From Smittium culicis (Eukaryota > Kickxellomycota > Harpellomycetes > Harpellales > Legeriomycetaceae), in the NCBI GenBank assembly GCA_001970855.1, contig LSSN01002308.1:1-32207 (forward strand): a stretch of DNA of 32,207 nucleotides, read 5' to 3'. Under the pieces are notes generated by a model. That model was not told where the DNA came from. It saw only the letters and a list, made by a program, of their open reading frames with translations, and made no database searches. Position 1 is the first letter of the stretch, and each line of letters starts with the position of its first letter. Shown in pieces: positions 1 through 11,700 of the stretch. A program made the translations under genes and the position numbers.

Positions 1-378
1 AAAAAAGTTTTTCTTGGACAAGCCAATAGGATTAGAGAATCTAATAAATTTTATTTCTCATCTGCTCTTCACTCTTTTTACCCCATTTCTAAATAAAATT
101 GAATATAACCATCAAACGCGTAGTTTATAGACTTTAACTTATAGATTCAAATTTTTTTACCTTGCCAAGAGCTACATTTTGGTATAAATTTGGTCTCTGT
201 AGATAAAGTTTAACTATTGCAATTAAATTGTAAGTGCCCAAGTTTGGTGCACGATATTAATTAACCAAATCGAAAAAAAAAAAGTTTTTAGTCACAGAAT
301 TTGTCGAATTCGATTATTTCGACTAATTTGTGACACAAAATAATCTGCAGACGAAAAATCGAGAACAAGAAAACATGA
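1..378. other. AT-rich segment, no gene seen
   Basis: No open frame, RNA gene or repeat is recognisable here. It lies directly upstream of the decayed reverse transcriptase in that element's reading direction, so it may be its older, unrecognisable 5' part. That is inference from position only. Confidence 0.4.
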
Positions 379-1640
379 CTGTCTTATATCGAATATAGTA
401 AGGTCAACGACCCCACATTGCCCTTACTGCATAAACTGCGATCAGTGTACATTGGGGGGAAACTCCTCAATATGATCAAGGGAATGTATGATGCCCCGAA
501 AATCACAGTTAGAGTTGGAAATGAAGTTTACAACATAGCCGAATACCTCTGTGGAATGCGTCAAGGGTGCTCATCCTCTCTGATACTCTTCGAATTTTAC
601 ATCAAAGATATAATCAAGAGCTTAAGAGGTGTGCGGGTGCCTTTAATCACCATACGTATACCAGGACTACTATTTGCTGAATATTCTATGCTATTGAACG
701 AGTAATCAGCCGATTTACAAGATTCAATGAACAACATTACCGAATGTTCGATCACTCGATAAATGGCTATCAATTCATCCAAGTGCACGATAATTACGAT
801 AAGCGGGAAGCTGAATACTGATATAATCCTTCAGATCTAAAAATTCAACTCCGCCGACCAGAGCACCTACTTGATATATATTATGAATATAAGTGGAACG
901 TATCTGAGAATATCAAAAACTAGAATAATAATGTCAGGAAGACTGTATACGCTGCATACAGCTTCCTGAGACGTACTGATGTTCTTAAAACCATCAAATA
1001 AATGGATCGCCGACCTCATAAATTGCTTATGAAAGCCAGATGGCAACCTGAGTGATGGGGAGTACCCGGAAGTTCAAAAAACTCTACTATCAAGATTCTA
1101 ACTACCAGAAAATCATTAGGATAGTCGAACGGAAACGACTAAATAACCGTCTTTCATTCACGAATGAACATGGGATCGAAAAATCGGTAAAAATAGAAAC
1201 TTGGTTTACTGTAAAGAAATTTATTTGGACCTGAAGCTTGTCATTCAATTCATTGGTAAATTTCACGTGGGCACATCCTGGACTATCTAGAACCTATTCA
1301 ACATGATAAACACAGACAAAACCTAAAATATATTTCCACTGCTGCAAAATGTATCTGATAAAACGATCAAATACACACTTTTGATCTTTAGCTGTCATGA
1401 AATCACAGAATACTGACGATCGGCCGGTTAGTAACTATGAAAATCAGCTCTGAAGAAATTTCTTACTTTCTAATTTAAACGAATCTCGATTTGAACTAGT
1501 TGGTGAACTCATTTTTGGGGGGGTTCTTAATAATCTTTGAGACAGCTTCAAGCTGGAAACAGTCAATTTTTTGAACGAAATACTCGTGCTCTGAAAAATT
1601 TTACTGCAAATTATAGCTGATTCGCAAGGGCCTTTCAATC
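379..1640 (+). mobile_element. Decayed LINE-type (non-LTR) reverse transcriptase remnant
   Basis: This is a broken non-LTR retrotransposon ORF2. The best part is 379-702 (frame of 418). It reads like the RT palm of fungal LINEs: a relic of the KAYD motif-A region near 400-411, then a GGKLLNMIKGMYDAPK-like block, GMRQGC at 553-570, and an IPGLLFAxx block at 661-684. The catalytic FADD box is FAEY here (673-684), so both key aspartates are lost. A TAA at 703-705 interrupts it. Homologous reading continues (W-to-stop before MAINSSKC near 766-790), changes frame near 888-893 (KWNVSEN..., VYAAYSFLRRTD), and changes again at 1052-1234. A weak C-terminal zinc-knuckle-like remnant (QNVSDKTIKYTLL, SCHE) lies near 1333-1416, and a vague block lies near 1490-1540. 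No poly-A tail or target-site duplication could be defined, so both ends are approximate. The element is non-functional. Confidence 0.82.
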
Positions 1641-1649
1641 AATGTACAG

Positions 1650-4600
1650 AGAATATATTAACAGTTAAAGCGGAGAGCAATTTTCAGATATAAATTATTT
1701 AAAACAAGATTTTATTTAATAAAAAAATTAAGAATTAAAAATTTTAACTATTTTTAACATCTTTTAAATTATATTTAAATATTAATTTATAAATTTATTT
1801 ACCCATAAGTTTTATTAATAAGTGATATTATTAACTTTATGATTTATGATTATCTAAAATAGATAAATAAGTAATGGAGTGAGTAAATTATATGACATAA
1901 AGATATAAATTTTAAATAATTAGAAATATTTTTTATATTCCAAACAATATTAATCATTGATATATTACTAGAAATTACATGTTTAATTGATAAATATCGA
2001 AACGCAAAATAAATGAATATATTTTTACTCAATCTTAAAGAGAAATATAATTTACTAATTCTTATAGTACTATTTATGGAATATAGTATTATAAATTACA
2101 TCATATATTGTTTATGAAGTTTTCAGGAGAAAAATCAAATGATTTATCATAAAATATTTTTAAGGTAAATGTCTGCATTGCACTTAATTCAGTATTAAAA
2201 TCTTATTTTAAATATATGAAAATATTTCTAAAAATATGATATTCAATATAAAAAACGAAATTAGCTGGTAGTTATAAATTATATTTTTGCTTTAAACATG
2301 TTTTTAGTATATAATATTGCATTTTTTTACTATGGATATTTATTATAATATTAATCTAAGAATAAATCTATGGTATTTCATTTTTATTTAATCCTTAATT
2401 GCTATATATTAATGAAGAATGAATCAGTTTGTTAATTTATCTCATATGAGTTTTGAAAAACTTTATTTCAATATGAATATTTTATTTTAAAAAATTACAA
2501 ATTTTATAATAATTATTACAAAATAAAAATAATATTGACGAGAAGATTAATTTTAAGATTAATTAATGACAAAATTTAGATGTTATTTAGGTTAATAAAA
2601 ATTTCGCTATTTCGATTTTTAATTGTGACGCAGAAGATACTCAATGTCAAGTATAAACAAAGATTAAAGTATTACGCACTATGAAACAAATTATATATAT
2701 CAAAATTATGCTATATATTATAATGAATTTTAAAATATATAAAAATCATCAAATAATACATTTTTATTTAAAAAAAAAGAAACCTGAAATTAATATAAAT
2801 AAATAAAGTTTAAATTAATAAAATATATCAAAGTTAAAATAATAATATAATCTCATGAATTATTTTGAGAAAGCTCCAAGAAAATAATTAAACTTCTAAT
2901 ATAGTATTTTTAAAATGGTAAAAAATTTCAAAATTAATTAATGACGTTCAGAAATTCTCATATTACAAAAATATCTTACTTTTGTTTGTATTTTTAAACT
3001 CTTTCTTAAAATTACTTGACTTATTTTCATTTTTCTGAGCTTATAATAAATCTGAATAAATCACCTAATTTTCACTTCAAAGAAATAAATACTTCTCTAT
3101 TTTTTTTAGATTAAAATAATGCTATTTATTTATATTTGAATTTTACATGTAATTCCATTTAAGAAATCCAATATTAAGTATGTGAATATGCTTTAAATGA
3201 TACTCATTAGTAATAATGAAGTTATGTGACTATTACCAAGTGATGCGATTAAAAAATTGCATTTACAATTATAACCAGAACATTTGTAATATTATAGTTA
3301 AACTTATGAAAATAATATTAAACGTAATTAAAATTCGATTCAAGCACTTTATTTTTAGTTTTATAATTTAATCTAAAGATTTTCACAATTTCACATATTA
3401 TATGTTTTTATTTTTTTCTTGTTTAAAATATCCGCATTTTCCTCTACAAGAAAAAAAACATCAGTAATTAATTCCATAGTACTAAATATCTGAAAAATAT
3501 CTTCTATAGTAGGTTGTTGTGGAGTTTTTAGACTATAAACTATTATACTTAAATTTTAGAATTTCGAGACGAAAAATAGACTAAAAAGGCTAAAAAGTTA
3601 TTATAAATACCTAGTATAACTAAATCTTAAATCTGATTCAAAAAATCTCATTTTTATTGCGTTTTTTAATAATATTATTTTTAATTTTTAAATATGGTCA
3701 TAATCAAAACTATTTTTACCTGGGATTTTTTAAAATTAAACTTAGTTCAATTTCAGTAGAGATTATTTTTAGGCTTGTATTGGTGAATAAATATTTTCTA
3801 CTAAAGCTGATTTATATCGCTTTATTCTTGATTCATAACAAATAAATTAATTTGTGATGTTTAATAATTGCTTATAATAGTCATATATGTTATGAAAATA
3901 AGACAATTTTTCTCAGCATTTTTCTTCACGGACAAAAAATTTATATATATTATTGATATTAGATATAATAAATTTTTTGAAAACACACAATGCTTGTTTG
4001 ATAAAAATTAATGCATTTAATTGATCAATTATTAGTTATTGGTAAATATATACGGTAAGCTTGATGTTTTACTTATCTAAATTTATTATAATATTAGAAC
4101 GCTTGATTAAGAATGGAATGAAATTTAAGAATGCAATGGGTAGATAATTTATCTAATTTTTTAGTGGTTTATATAAATTAGATTCCTATTTAAAATGATT
4201 TAATAATATTTTAAAGAGTGATATCTTTTTTTTCAATGTATTTAGAATAAAATTTTCAAAAAAAAAACAAGACAATTAAAAATTACAATTTCAAGATAAT
4301 ACAGAAATAAAAAAATGAATCTATTAAATTTCTCAAGAAAATAATGTCCATTAATTAAGTTGGAAAAAAAACTATACCTAAGGTTTAATTACAATAAAAA
4401 TACATAAATGAAAAAACTTATAAAAAATTAACGAAATAGCAAAATATTTTAATATAGTTTAAATTTAATCTGAAAATATTGTTATTTTTTATTCAGGAGT
4501 TACATATTTTTTAGTTAAGATATGTTAATATCAAGTATTTCCAACGATTGAAATTTAAAATCGATTTTATAATAGCAAGATTCTCATCCATAAATATATA

Positions 4601-6690
4601 TTCGTATTTACAAAACAAGTCAATGTGACTCAAGGTAGATTAGATAATGGTATTATTCAACTAAATTTTGGCGGCACTAAATTTCTTTAATTCTAGTTTT
4701 TATATGATTACCTTGGTTAAAGTTGGTTCTATTATCAAAAATACTTCAAGAAAAATATTTTTAATTTATTCTTTGTAGTAATTTCAGAATTATTGTATAT
4801 TTAAAAAACAAATTTTTTATAGCAAATAAATATTAAATTTCGCGCAAATCTATCAGCATGATAATTAATAAAATCTAATCCAAATCGTTCTTCTATGTGT
4901 TATATGTATAAAAGTAAATCTTTATATATATATTTTTAGAATAAAATTAATTATATATCGATATTTATTGAGTATATACCTTTTTTATTAAAATTCATAA
5001 TGTAATTTTACTTTTTTTATATTAAAGCTGTAAAGTTTATGGCGACTTTACTTATAATGTCTAATTACTAATTGGTATGTAATTCAGTTCTATAATTTTT
5101 ATTTAATATTATAGGAAAATGAGAAATAAAATTTTCTATAATCAGCTAAGTTTAGAGATAATACTAATATAAAATCCAAGCGTCTACCAAATTATTGTAG
5201 CTTAGTTTTAAAATAATAACTGACCATACTTTTAGTTTTAGCGCTTTTATTTACATGATGGTCGAATAATTTGATCAAAGATCGGGTTTATAAATTTAAA
5301 ATGAATTTCGTTGTTAATAATATATTTACGCAATAAAATTCAAATATAATGTGCCATAGTGCTAAGCTCTTAACTATTTTATATTTAAATTTAAATAAAT
5401 TGAAGTTTTATTTATAGCTTAAGAATTTTTTCTTCTTTCAGGTTTTAGGCCTACGAAAGATTAGTAAAAGACTTTTTATTAATAGTGAAATTTAGGGAGA
5501 TCAATAATTCAAAATTTTATATTCTACTAATATTACCATTTACCATTTACTACTATTAATCTATTTACCCAATTTTCAATATTATACTATTGTTTTAAAT
5601 TTTATTTTAAAACAATGATTTTAATCCATATATTATGTTTAAAAGCTTATTTCGTTAAATTAAATTAATAGATTTTTGATATAAAAAGAGGCAGTTTTTG
5701 CTTAGTGTTAAAAAACAAGACTTTTTTTATAAAAATGATTAAAAAAAATCAAATACTAAAGATTCATAAATTTAAATCAAGTTTAATCCAACCAAAATAT
5801 GCGAATTTTATTTTCCTTAACTGCTTGGTTTAAAAATTATGGCTACAATTATATGACACTGGGAAATTATACCATTAAAAATAATAATATGAAGGTTGCA
5901 TGCCAATATAAAAAATAATTTATGCAGAAAAAGATATAATCAAAATATTGTGCAAAAGGTGGTTTTTATTTAATTACACCAGTTTATAAAAGTATTTCTA
6001 ATATAGATACAGTAATAATTTCTAACTATGTTTTCATTTGAACATTTATCACTAATGAGAAAAAACATATATTCAGGTATATAATATTAAAGCGCGAGTC
6101 GATATAATTTAATTAAAAAGAAATGAATAGGATCTTATGTAGATTGGTTTGTGTCTATAAATAACCGAGTGAGATCTATTTTAAGGAATTTAAAATATTT
6201 AGGTTTGTGTATGTGATTATGCTTTTGGACTATAGACCATAATAGTCAACATATAATGTGCATATTTATAGACTAGTGTGCATGCATATCTGAGCATATT
6301 AAGATTTGCGTTTGAGATTTGCTTAGCATAGGTCGAGAGTTTTCCATTATCAGTGTTTTGGTTGGAGGCAACTTGGTCTGTAGATATTTGCGGAAAGATC
6401 TATCAATAGCTATTGGCTTATACCTGCGAATTAACATCTGGTTGGATTAAAATTCATAGATATTCGCCAATTATATAATTTTTAATCACTCATTAACGAG
6501 GATATGCGATACTATTGGCGGATAATTAGTACGCGGGGATTAAATAGCTTTGTGTAAATACTAAGAGATTGTTTACATTGAAAAATAAGTGATAAGTTTG
6601 CGGAAAATTATTGAGGCAATAGACATAAAAGCTTCCATTGAGATCGACTTGTAACTTAAAGAGTTAGCTGAGCCTTTTTTTAGTTATTGA
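1650..6690. other. AT-rich gene-free region, including upstream DNA of the PP2C gene
   Basis: About 5 kb of strongly AT-rich sequence. The only open frames are about 60 codons long, of extreme composition (Ile/Phe/Tyr/Lys/Asn), with no family resemblance and no splice-compatible neighbours. Composition becomes less extreme from about 6100, with a TATAAATAA at 6156-6164. That could be the core promoter of the phosphatase gene about 530 bp downstream, but a 5'UTR that long makes the link weak. Small inverted and direct repeats occur (for example TTAATTAATGAC near 2559 and near 2933), at a level expected from base composition. I see no RNA gene. Confidence 0.6.
5589..5616. repeat. Perfect 11-bp inverted repeat (hairpin)
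   Basis: ATTGTTTTAAA at 5589-5599 is matched by its exact reverse complement at 5606-5616, with a 6-base loop. It sits in gene-free AT-rich DNA about 1.1 kb upstream of the phosphatase gene. In sequence this AT-rich it may be chance. Confidence 0.5.
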
Positions 6691-6691
6691 T

Positions 6692-8533
6692 ATGTATCTT
6701 GGTAATGTTCTAAGTCGTGGAGTTTACTTTTCTCCGTCAGCTCTTCCTGCCAGAATTCTTTCTTTAAATATAAATCCTATCTCTTCCAACAAAATTCTTC
6801 ATCCTCTCCGCACTTTTAGTTCTTGTATCGTTTCTAAGCAGAAAAAAACTTCTCCACTTGGTATAAATACCTTTTCAAAATCTTCAAGATTCCTTTTTGT
6901 AAGCGAGAATTCCACCTTCAAAATATCTTCTGCAAAAATGGGACTAGTTCAAAGAGGATTCAGTAGCAACAAGTCTGATTCCAACGAAACTGATAACCTT
7001 AAACAAGATGACTCTAATAAAGGAAATGCCGCGAAAAAATCCAATTCTTATCTAAAAACTTTAATTTTTACTGGTTTAAGCGCTTCTTTATTAGGGTATT
7101 TATACTATAGTAGTTCTTTGAAACCCATAAACAAATTAAATGATTCATCAAAAGACTTCTCTTCCGTTTCAGCACATCTCGATCAAACTGACATTACTCC
7201 GCTCTTAAAAGAGGTCGAAAAACTACGTCATATAAGTTTAAATAAGATTTCTGAAATGCTAGATAATGGCGTTTCTCTAAAAAAAGCTGTAAAATCTGTA
7301 GAGCCACTTTCTGACGAGCTCATTGCGTCGATATACAAAGAAAAGGAAAATCACTCTATCCTTCATAATGTAAATAACAAGAATCAAAAATTAAAGCTAG
7401 ATATTTACTCAAACCAAGTCAGTTCAAATTCGCCAATTGAAGACTACATCATCTGGAAAGATATTAAGAATGCTGACAGCGGAAATTATATAAATAAACA
7501 GTTTTTCGGTGTGTTTGATGGGCATGCTGGATATATGTGTGCAGAAAAAATATCTAATCTCTTCCCCTCGCTTCTTGATACGGCCTATGCTGTTTCAAAT
7601 AATTTGCTTAACCCTAAAGATTCAATAAAAAATTCTGATTCCATAGAGTCCAGAATTTCTACAAAGATCAACAGCTACTCCTCTAGCAACCCTAATACCC
7701 TAAAGGACAATGAAAACGCAATCGTTTTATCTTCCTCTTTCGAATTAATGGACGAAATCGTCGTCTCTGACTCACTGAATAAGTTTTTGAGTCTAAAATC
7801 TGATGACGAAAAATCAAAAGAGTTTCACTCTTTACTTGGCCCCGCTGTTTCCGGAAGCTGTGGAATTGGATTAGTTTTAGATCAAAATGATTTGTCAATC
7901 ACTGTTGCTAACGTCGGAGACAGTAGAGCCATTCTAGGATCCAAGCTTAATACTGGTACTTGGAAATCAGTTGAATTGAGCGTTGATCAAACTGCTGATA
8001 ATCCTACTGAACTAAATCGAATAAAGAAGGAGCATCCAGGCGAAGAAAATACCGTCATTCAAAGAGGACGTGTCCTTGGTGGCCTTATGCCACTCCGTGC
8101 TTTTGGTGACTCGCGCTACAAATGGAAGCTAGATCATCAAAGGCTTCTCTTCCCTCTCCTTCTTAAAAATGGCCACAAGTATGCTACTACCCCAAAAAAT
8201 TACCTTTCTCCACCTTACGTAACTGCCAAGCCAATCATCGTTAAGCATAAAATTTCAAAGGATAATGATAAATTCATTGTCATGGCTACTGATGGTCTAT
8301 GGGACAGACTTTCTAATGAACAAGTTGTCGAGTTTATTGGAAAATGGATAGATGAAAATGGCCCTATCACCCAAAAGAATAATCCTTCTTCAAGTCTAAT
8401 CAATTATGCTCTAAAATATAATTACAATGAAAAATATGACGATAAAAGACCTAACCACCTCTTAGCAATCCCTTCCCCAGTTAGCAGAAGATATCGCGAT
8501 GATATCTCTGTATTTGTTGTTGTTCTAAACTAA
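6692..8533 (+). CDS. PTC5: Mitochondrial PP2C-family Ser/Thr phosphatase, Ptc5/PDP-like
   Basis: A 613-residue metal-dependent protein phosphatase. Metal- and phosphate-site motifs appear in order: SPIED (E250/D251), FGVFDGHAG (D276, G277), SGSCG (387-391), NVGDSRA (408-413), VDQTADNPTE (431-440), RAFGDSRYKWK (469-479), SPPYVTAKP (506-514), MATDGLWDRLS (531-541) and the final RDDIS (D603). The KWKLDH...SPPYVTAKP pattern and the length fit the yeast Ptc5 / pyruvate dehydrogenase phosphatase group, whose known role is dephosphorylating the PDH E1-alpha subunit. The N-terminus is Arg/Ser-rich with no acidic residue before E73. QRGFSS (87-92) looks like an R-3 processing site. One hydrophobic segment (about 121-142) could anchor the protein in the inner membrane, as in Ptc5. 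An Asn/Ser-rich insertion (about 305-345) follows the DGH motif. The start is the first ATG after an in-frame TAG at 6665. There are no introns. PDH as substrate is inferred from the family. Confidence 0.92.
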   Translation: MYLGNVLSRGVYFSPSALPARILSLNINPISSNKILHPLRTFSSCIVSKQKKTSPLGINTFSKSSRFLFVSENSTFKISSAKMGLVQRGFSSNKSDSNETDNLKQDDSNKGNAAKKSNSYLKTLIFTGLSASLLGYLYYSSSLKPINKLNDSSKDFSSVSAHLDQTDITPLLKEVEKLRHISLNKISEMLDNGVSLKKAVKSVEPLSDELIASIYKEKENHSILHNVNNKNQKLKLDIYSNQVSSNSPIEDYIIWKDIKNADSGNYINKQFFGVFDGHAGYMCAEKISNLFPSLLDTAYAVSNNLLNPKDSIKNSDSIESRISTKINSYSSSNPNTLKDNENAIVLSSSFELMDEIVVSDSLNKFLSLKSDDEKSKEFHSLLGPAVSGSCGIGLVLDQNDLSITVANVGDSRAILGSKLNTGTWKSVELSVDQTADNPTELNRIKKEHPGEENTVIQRGRVLGGLMPLRAFGDSRYKWKLDHQRLLFPLLLKNGHKYATTPKNYLSPPYVTAKPIIVKHKISKDNDKFIVMATDGLWDRLSNEQVVEFIGKWIDENGPITQKNNPSSSLINYALKYNYNEKYDDKRPNHLLAIPSPVSRRYRDDISVFVVVLN

Positions 8534-8771
8534 TCATTTAAACTCCAGATTTTCCCCCTAAAATATTTCTTTTTCTAATATATAGATAAGCGATATACAT
8601 TTTTACATATCAATACTTGTTTGGTTTGTAGTTATTATTGATAAAGTTTTTAATGATAAAAAAATTTAAAATAAGATAAAATGTAGCTAATATATGAATA
8701 TAAATATAAAAATAGAATAATTCTAACAGTTCTAAGATCAAATAGTAATAAAAAAAAATAGCTAAACGTTT

Positions 8772-11700
8772 CTATTTTTCAATTAGTCTATTTAGCCATA
8801 AATACAGTGCATTTAAAATGCCTGAATTTAATAATGTAGTACTAGGTGTTATGTATTCGAAATGATCAGGTTCGTGTGTTGTATCTGTGCCGTTAAAAAG
8901 TGAATTCTTGTTATTACCATTTTCAGCTTTTTGGTTAACTACAAATAATCCACGGTTATTCAAATACACTTCCAGCTTTTTTCTTGACATTGGGTTATAC
9001 CCAATTGAGCCTGGGTAAAGAGGGTTGAAGTCCGACTCGTATTTTACAAGAAACGGACTAACTGGAGCATATCTTCTGAATAAGTCATCCCAAAACAAAT
9101 ACCATGCGAATCTTAAAGGATGTGGATTAACAAGAGGAGGCGAAACAGTATTTTTATTTTTATTAGTTTCTGGTTTTCGGAATCCAATCGCTTTAATCTT
9201 TGATGCTTTAGGATGTCTTTTGTTGGTTTGGTAGTTGATTTGCTTATGATCAAATATCTCGTTTATTTGTGGAATATTAATTTTATACTTGATGCTATAG
9301 TTATTAATAAGAGAAGGATTGTTAATATTACCAGTATAATCTGTAAGGGGTTTAAGCGTATCGCTAATAACAATATTTTTTAGACCTAACAAGTCAGTTA
9401 GTGCTTCTGGATCAAAAGGTGTAACTGATGGATCCCGAGGATGGAAATATGGCCGTATAGCATCTAATCTTTCGTATAGTGCTCTGAGGTCGTCATAGTG
9501 ATCGTTGATAAGATTTTTTAGACTTTGAGATTTTTCAAAAAGCTTCAAGATATAAACAAGCTCATGATAAGTTGGTAAAGAGTCTAATAGTGGCAATGAG
9601 TTTTCTGGCGTGGGCTTTGCTAAGTGACTGTAGTCTGGGTTACAGACAGATTGGTAATTATATCGAAGGTCGTTAAATAGTGAATCTCCATTTTCGAAGT
9701 TGTTATCTTTTAAAGAAGCATCAGTAGAAATATCAGTAAACGGTCCAATGTGAGACGATTCTTTAAAACAGGCAAACATTGAAGCTGCAATATACCAAGG
9801 TATAGACTCTGAGCTTAAAACATCATCTTGATCGATTTCAAGAATATCTTCATTTCCTTTTTGGATTTTATGGTCTACGTACCTAGAAAGGTTTTTACGT
9901 TTTTTTAATTTACTTTTTGCCAAGTTAGATAGGCTACTAGATAATACCGGGGACTTGATTGTTATTCCTTTAGTTGCTGGAGCTAGTTGTGGATGAGGAG
10001 AAAAAATAAAGTTGGTAAAGAAGTAGCTCAAGCCGTATTGCTTGTCAGAAAATTCGTATTCAAATTGAGATCTCCATAGTGAAAACCCGTCTTGAATCTT
10101 TTTAAAGTTTTTCAAGATTATCTCTTCATTCTCTTTTAGCAAAAAATATGTACTAAGTGACATAGTAAAGTCAGAGTTAATACCAAGAATCTTTGACTGA
10201 ATCTTAGATAATATCTGATATCTGTTGTTTCCAATATCCCATAGATTTGTCGATAATAGGTCAATATCTTCTCTTTTAATTTTCGGGTTATATCTCATGT
10301 AATTGTTAGCGCCATTATTTGGAACCATTTCGCTAACCACGCTGGCAGCCTCAGCAATAGATCCAGTTTTATTTGTAGGAATGTTATACGCGCTACTATT
10401 TTCGTTATGAGCATGGGGTGTGGTATTTGGAATATTACTATTTAAACCTTGCAAGCTAGTATTATTATTTAGCTCGCCTTTTTCAGATTCGAAATTGCTG
10501 TTTCTTATAATTTGGTTTTTGAAAAGATTAAAAGTAATGTTATCTTTATAATCAAATCCAGATTCTGCATCTTCTTTGTAGCCCAAATTAAGCCCAGATA
10601 AGATCTGGTCTTTGTAGCTATTCATAGATTCCATAGAAACGATTTCCCCCCTGTGGTTTATAACCATTTTTGTTGAATCGATAACATCGATTTTTACCAT
10701 AAATCCTGCGCTTGTATTAACCAAGTTGAAAATTGGGTTAACTCTAATATTTTTGGTATTTTCGTAATGGTGTCTTATTATAATCAGTTTGGCTTTAAAG
10801 ATAATGATTTTTTTAAAGCTACTATCAATCCCATCAATACTATTATCAAGCAAAGATATCTCTTGACTCCCTTCAGGCACACTATTTGTATTTTCGCCTA
10901 ATATCGATTGAGAGTTTTTGAGATCGTTTTCATCAAACGAAAAAGTAATAATTTCATTTTCCAATGATCTGAGCGATAACCTTAACCTTTTTCTGTCAAT
11001 GACTTCCGGGTTTCTGTTTTGTTGTAAGTAAATGTACCAACCAGAAAAGCTTCCAATACGAATAACATATCCTGGAGCTTCATCGTAAATGAAATACAAT
11101 ATAAATGGAAATGGGGTTACATATGCTTTACCAAACCAAGACTGTATTTTAAACTTTGTCTCTCCAAAGTCGTTATAGTCAACTATTCTTATTCCTGATT
11201 TATTAAAAGATTGGTTGGTGTGGTTAGATTTGGGCCGGTAATTAGAACTAATATCCATGGTTGCTATTGATTGATCAATGGGTATTCCTAATAAATTTTG
11301 GATTTCCAAGTCGTTAGATGGAGATAAAAAGTCTTGGTTTATGCTATTATAAACCTCCTTATAATCCTTAAAATTAGAGAGATCTGGGAAATAATTTTTT
11401 AATAAGGTTTGAGGAGGTTTGAAGTACATATCAGGTCCACAAAAGCTTGAGATTATCGCATTTTGTATATCGCGACACTCTGATGGAGTGTGTATTATGC
11501 GATCCAAACCAAATTTTAGATAGTCGCCATATAATTGATTGTCATTGTCGTTATTTGCTTGATAAGAATTATAACTTTGGTTAGCCTCTTGCTGATTATA
11601 GTTTTGATATCCTTCTGCTTGATAATAATTTTGGGTTGGTTGCGGGAAACTTATATTCTCAGATTGATCAGGGACATTGTTTTTGTTATATGGGTTGATA

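Noticed and set aside
1444..1638. 64-codon open frame on the - strand
   Set aside because: It overlaps the C-terminal end of the LINE remnant in antisense, begins at no convincing start, and has no recognisable feature.
1850..2032. 60-codon frame on the - strand in the left desert
   Set aside because: Extreme Ile/Ser/Asn/Tyr composition typical of random AT-rich translation; no neighbouring exon.
3657..3845. 62-codon hydrophobic frame on the + strand
   Set aside because: Phe/Ile/Leu-rich because of AT content. It lacks a family match or regulatory context.
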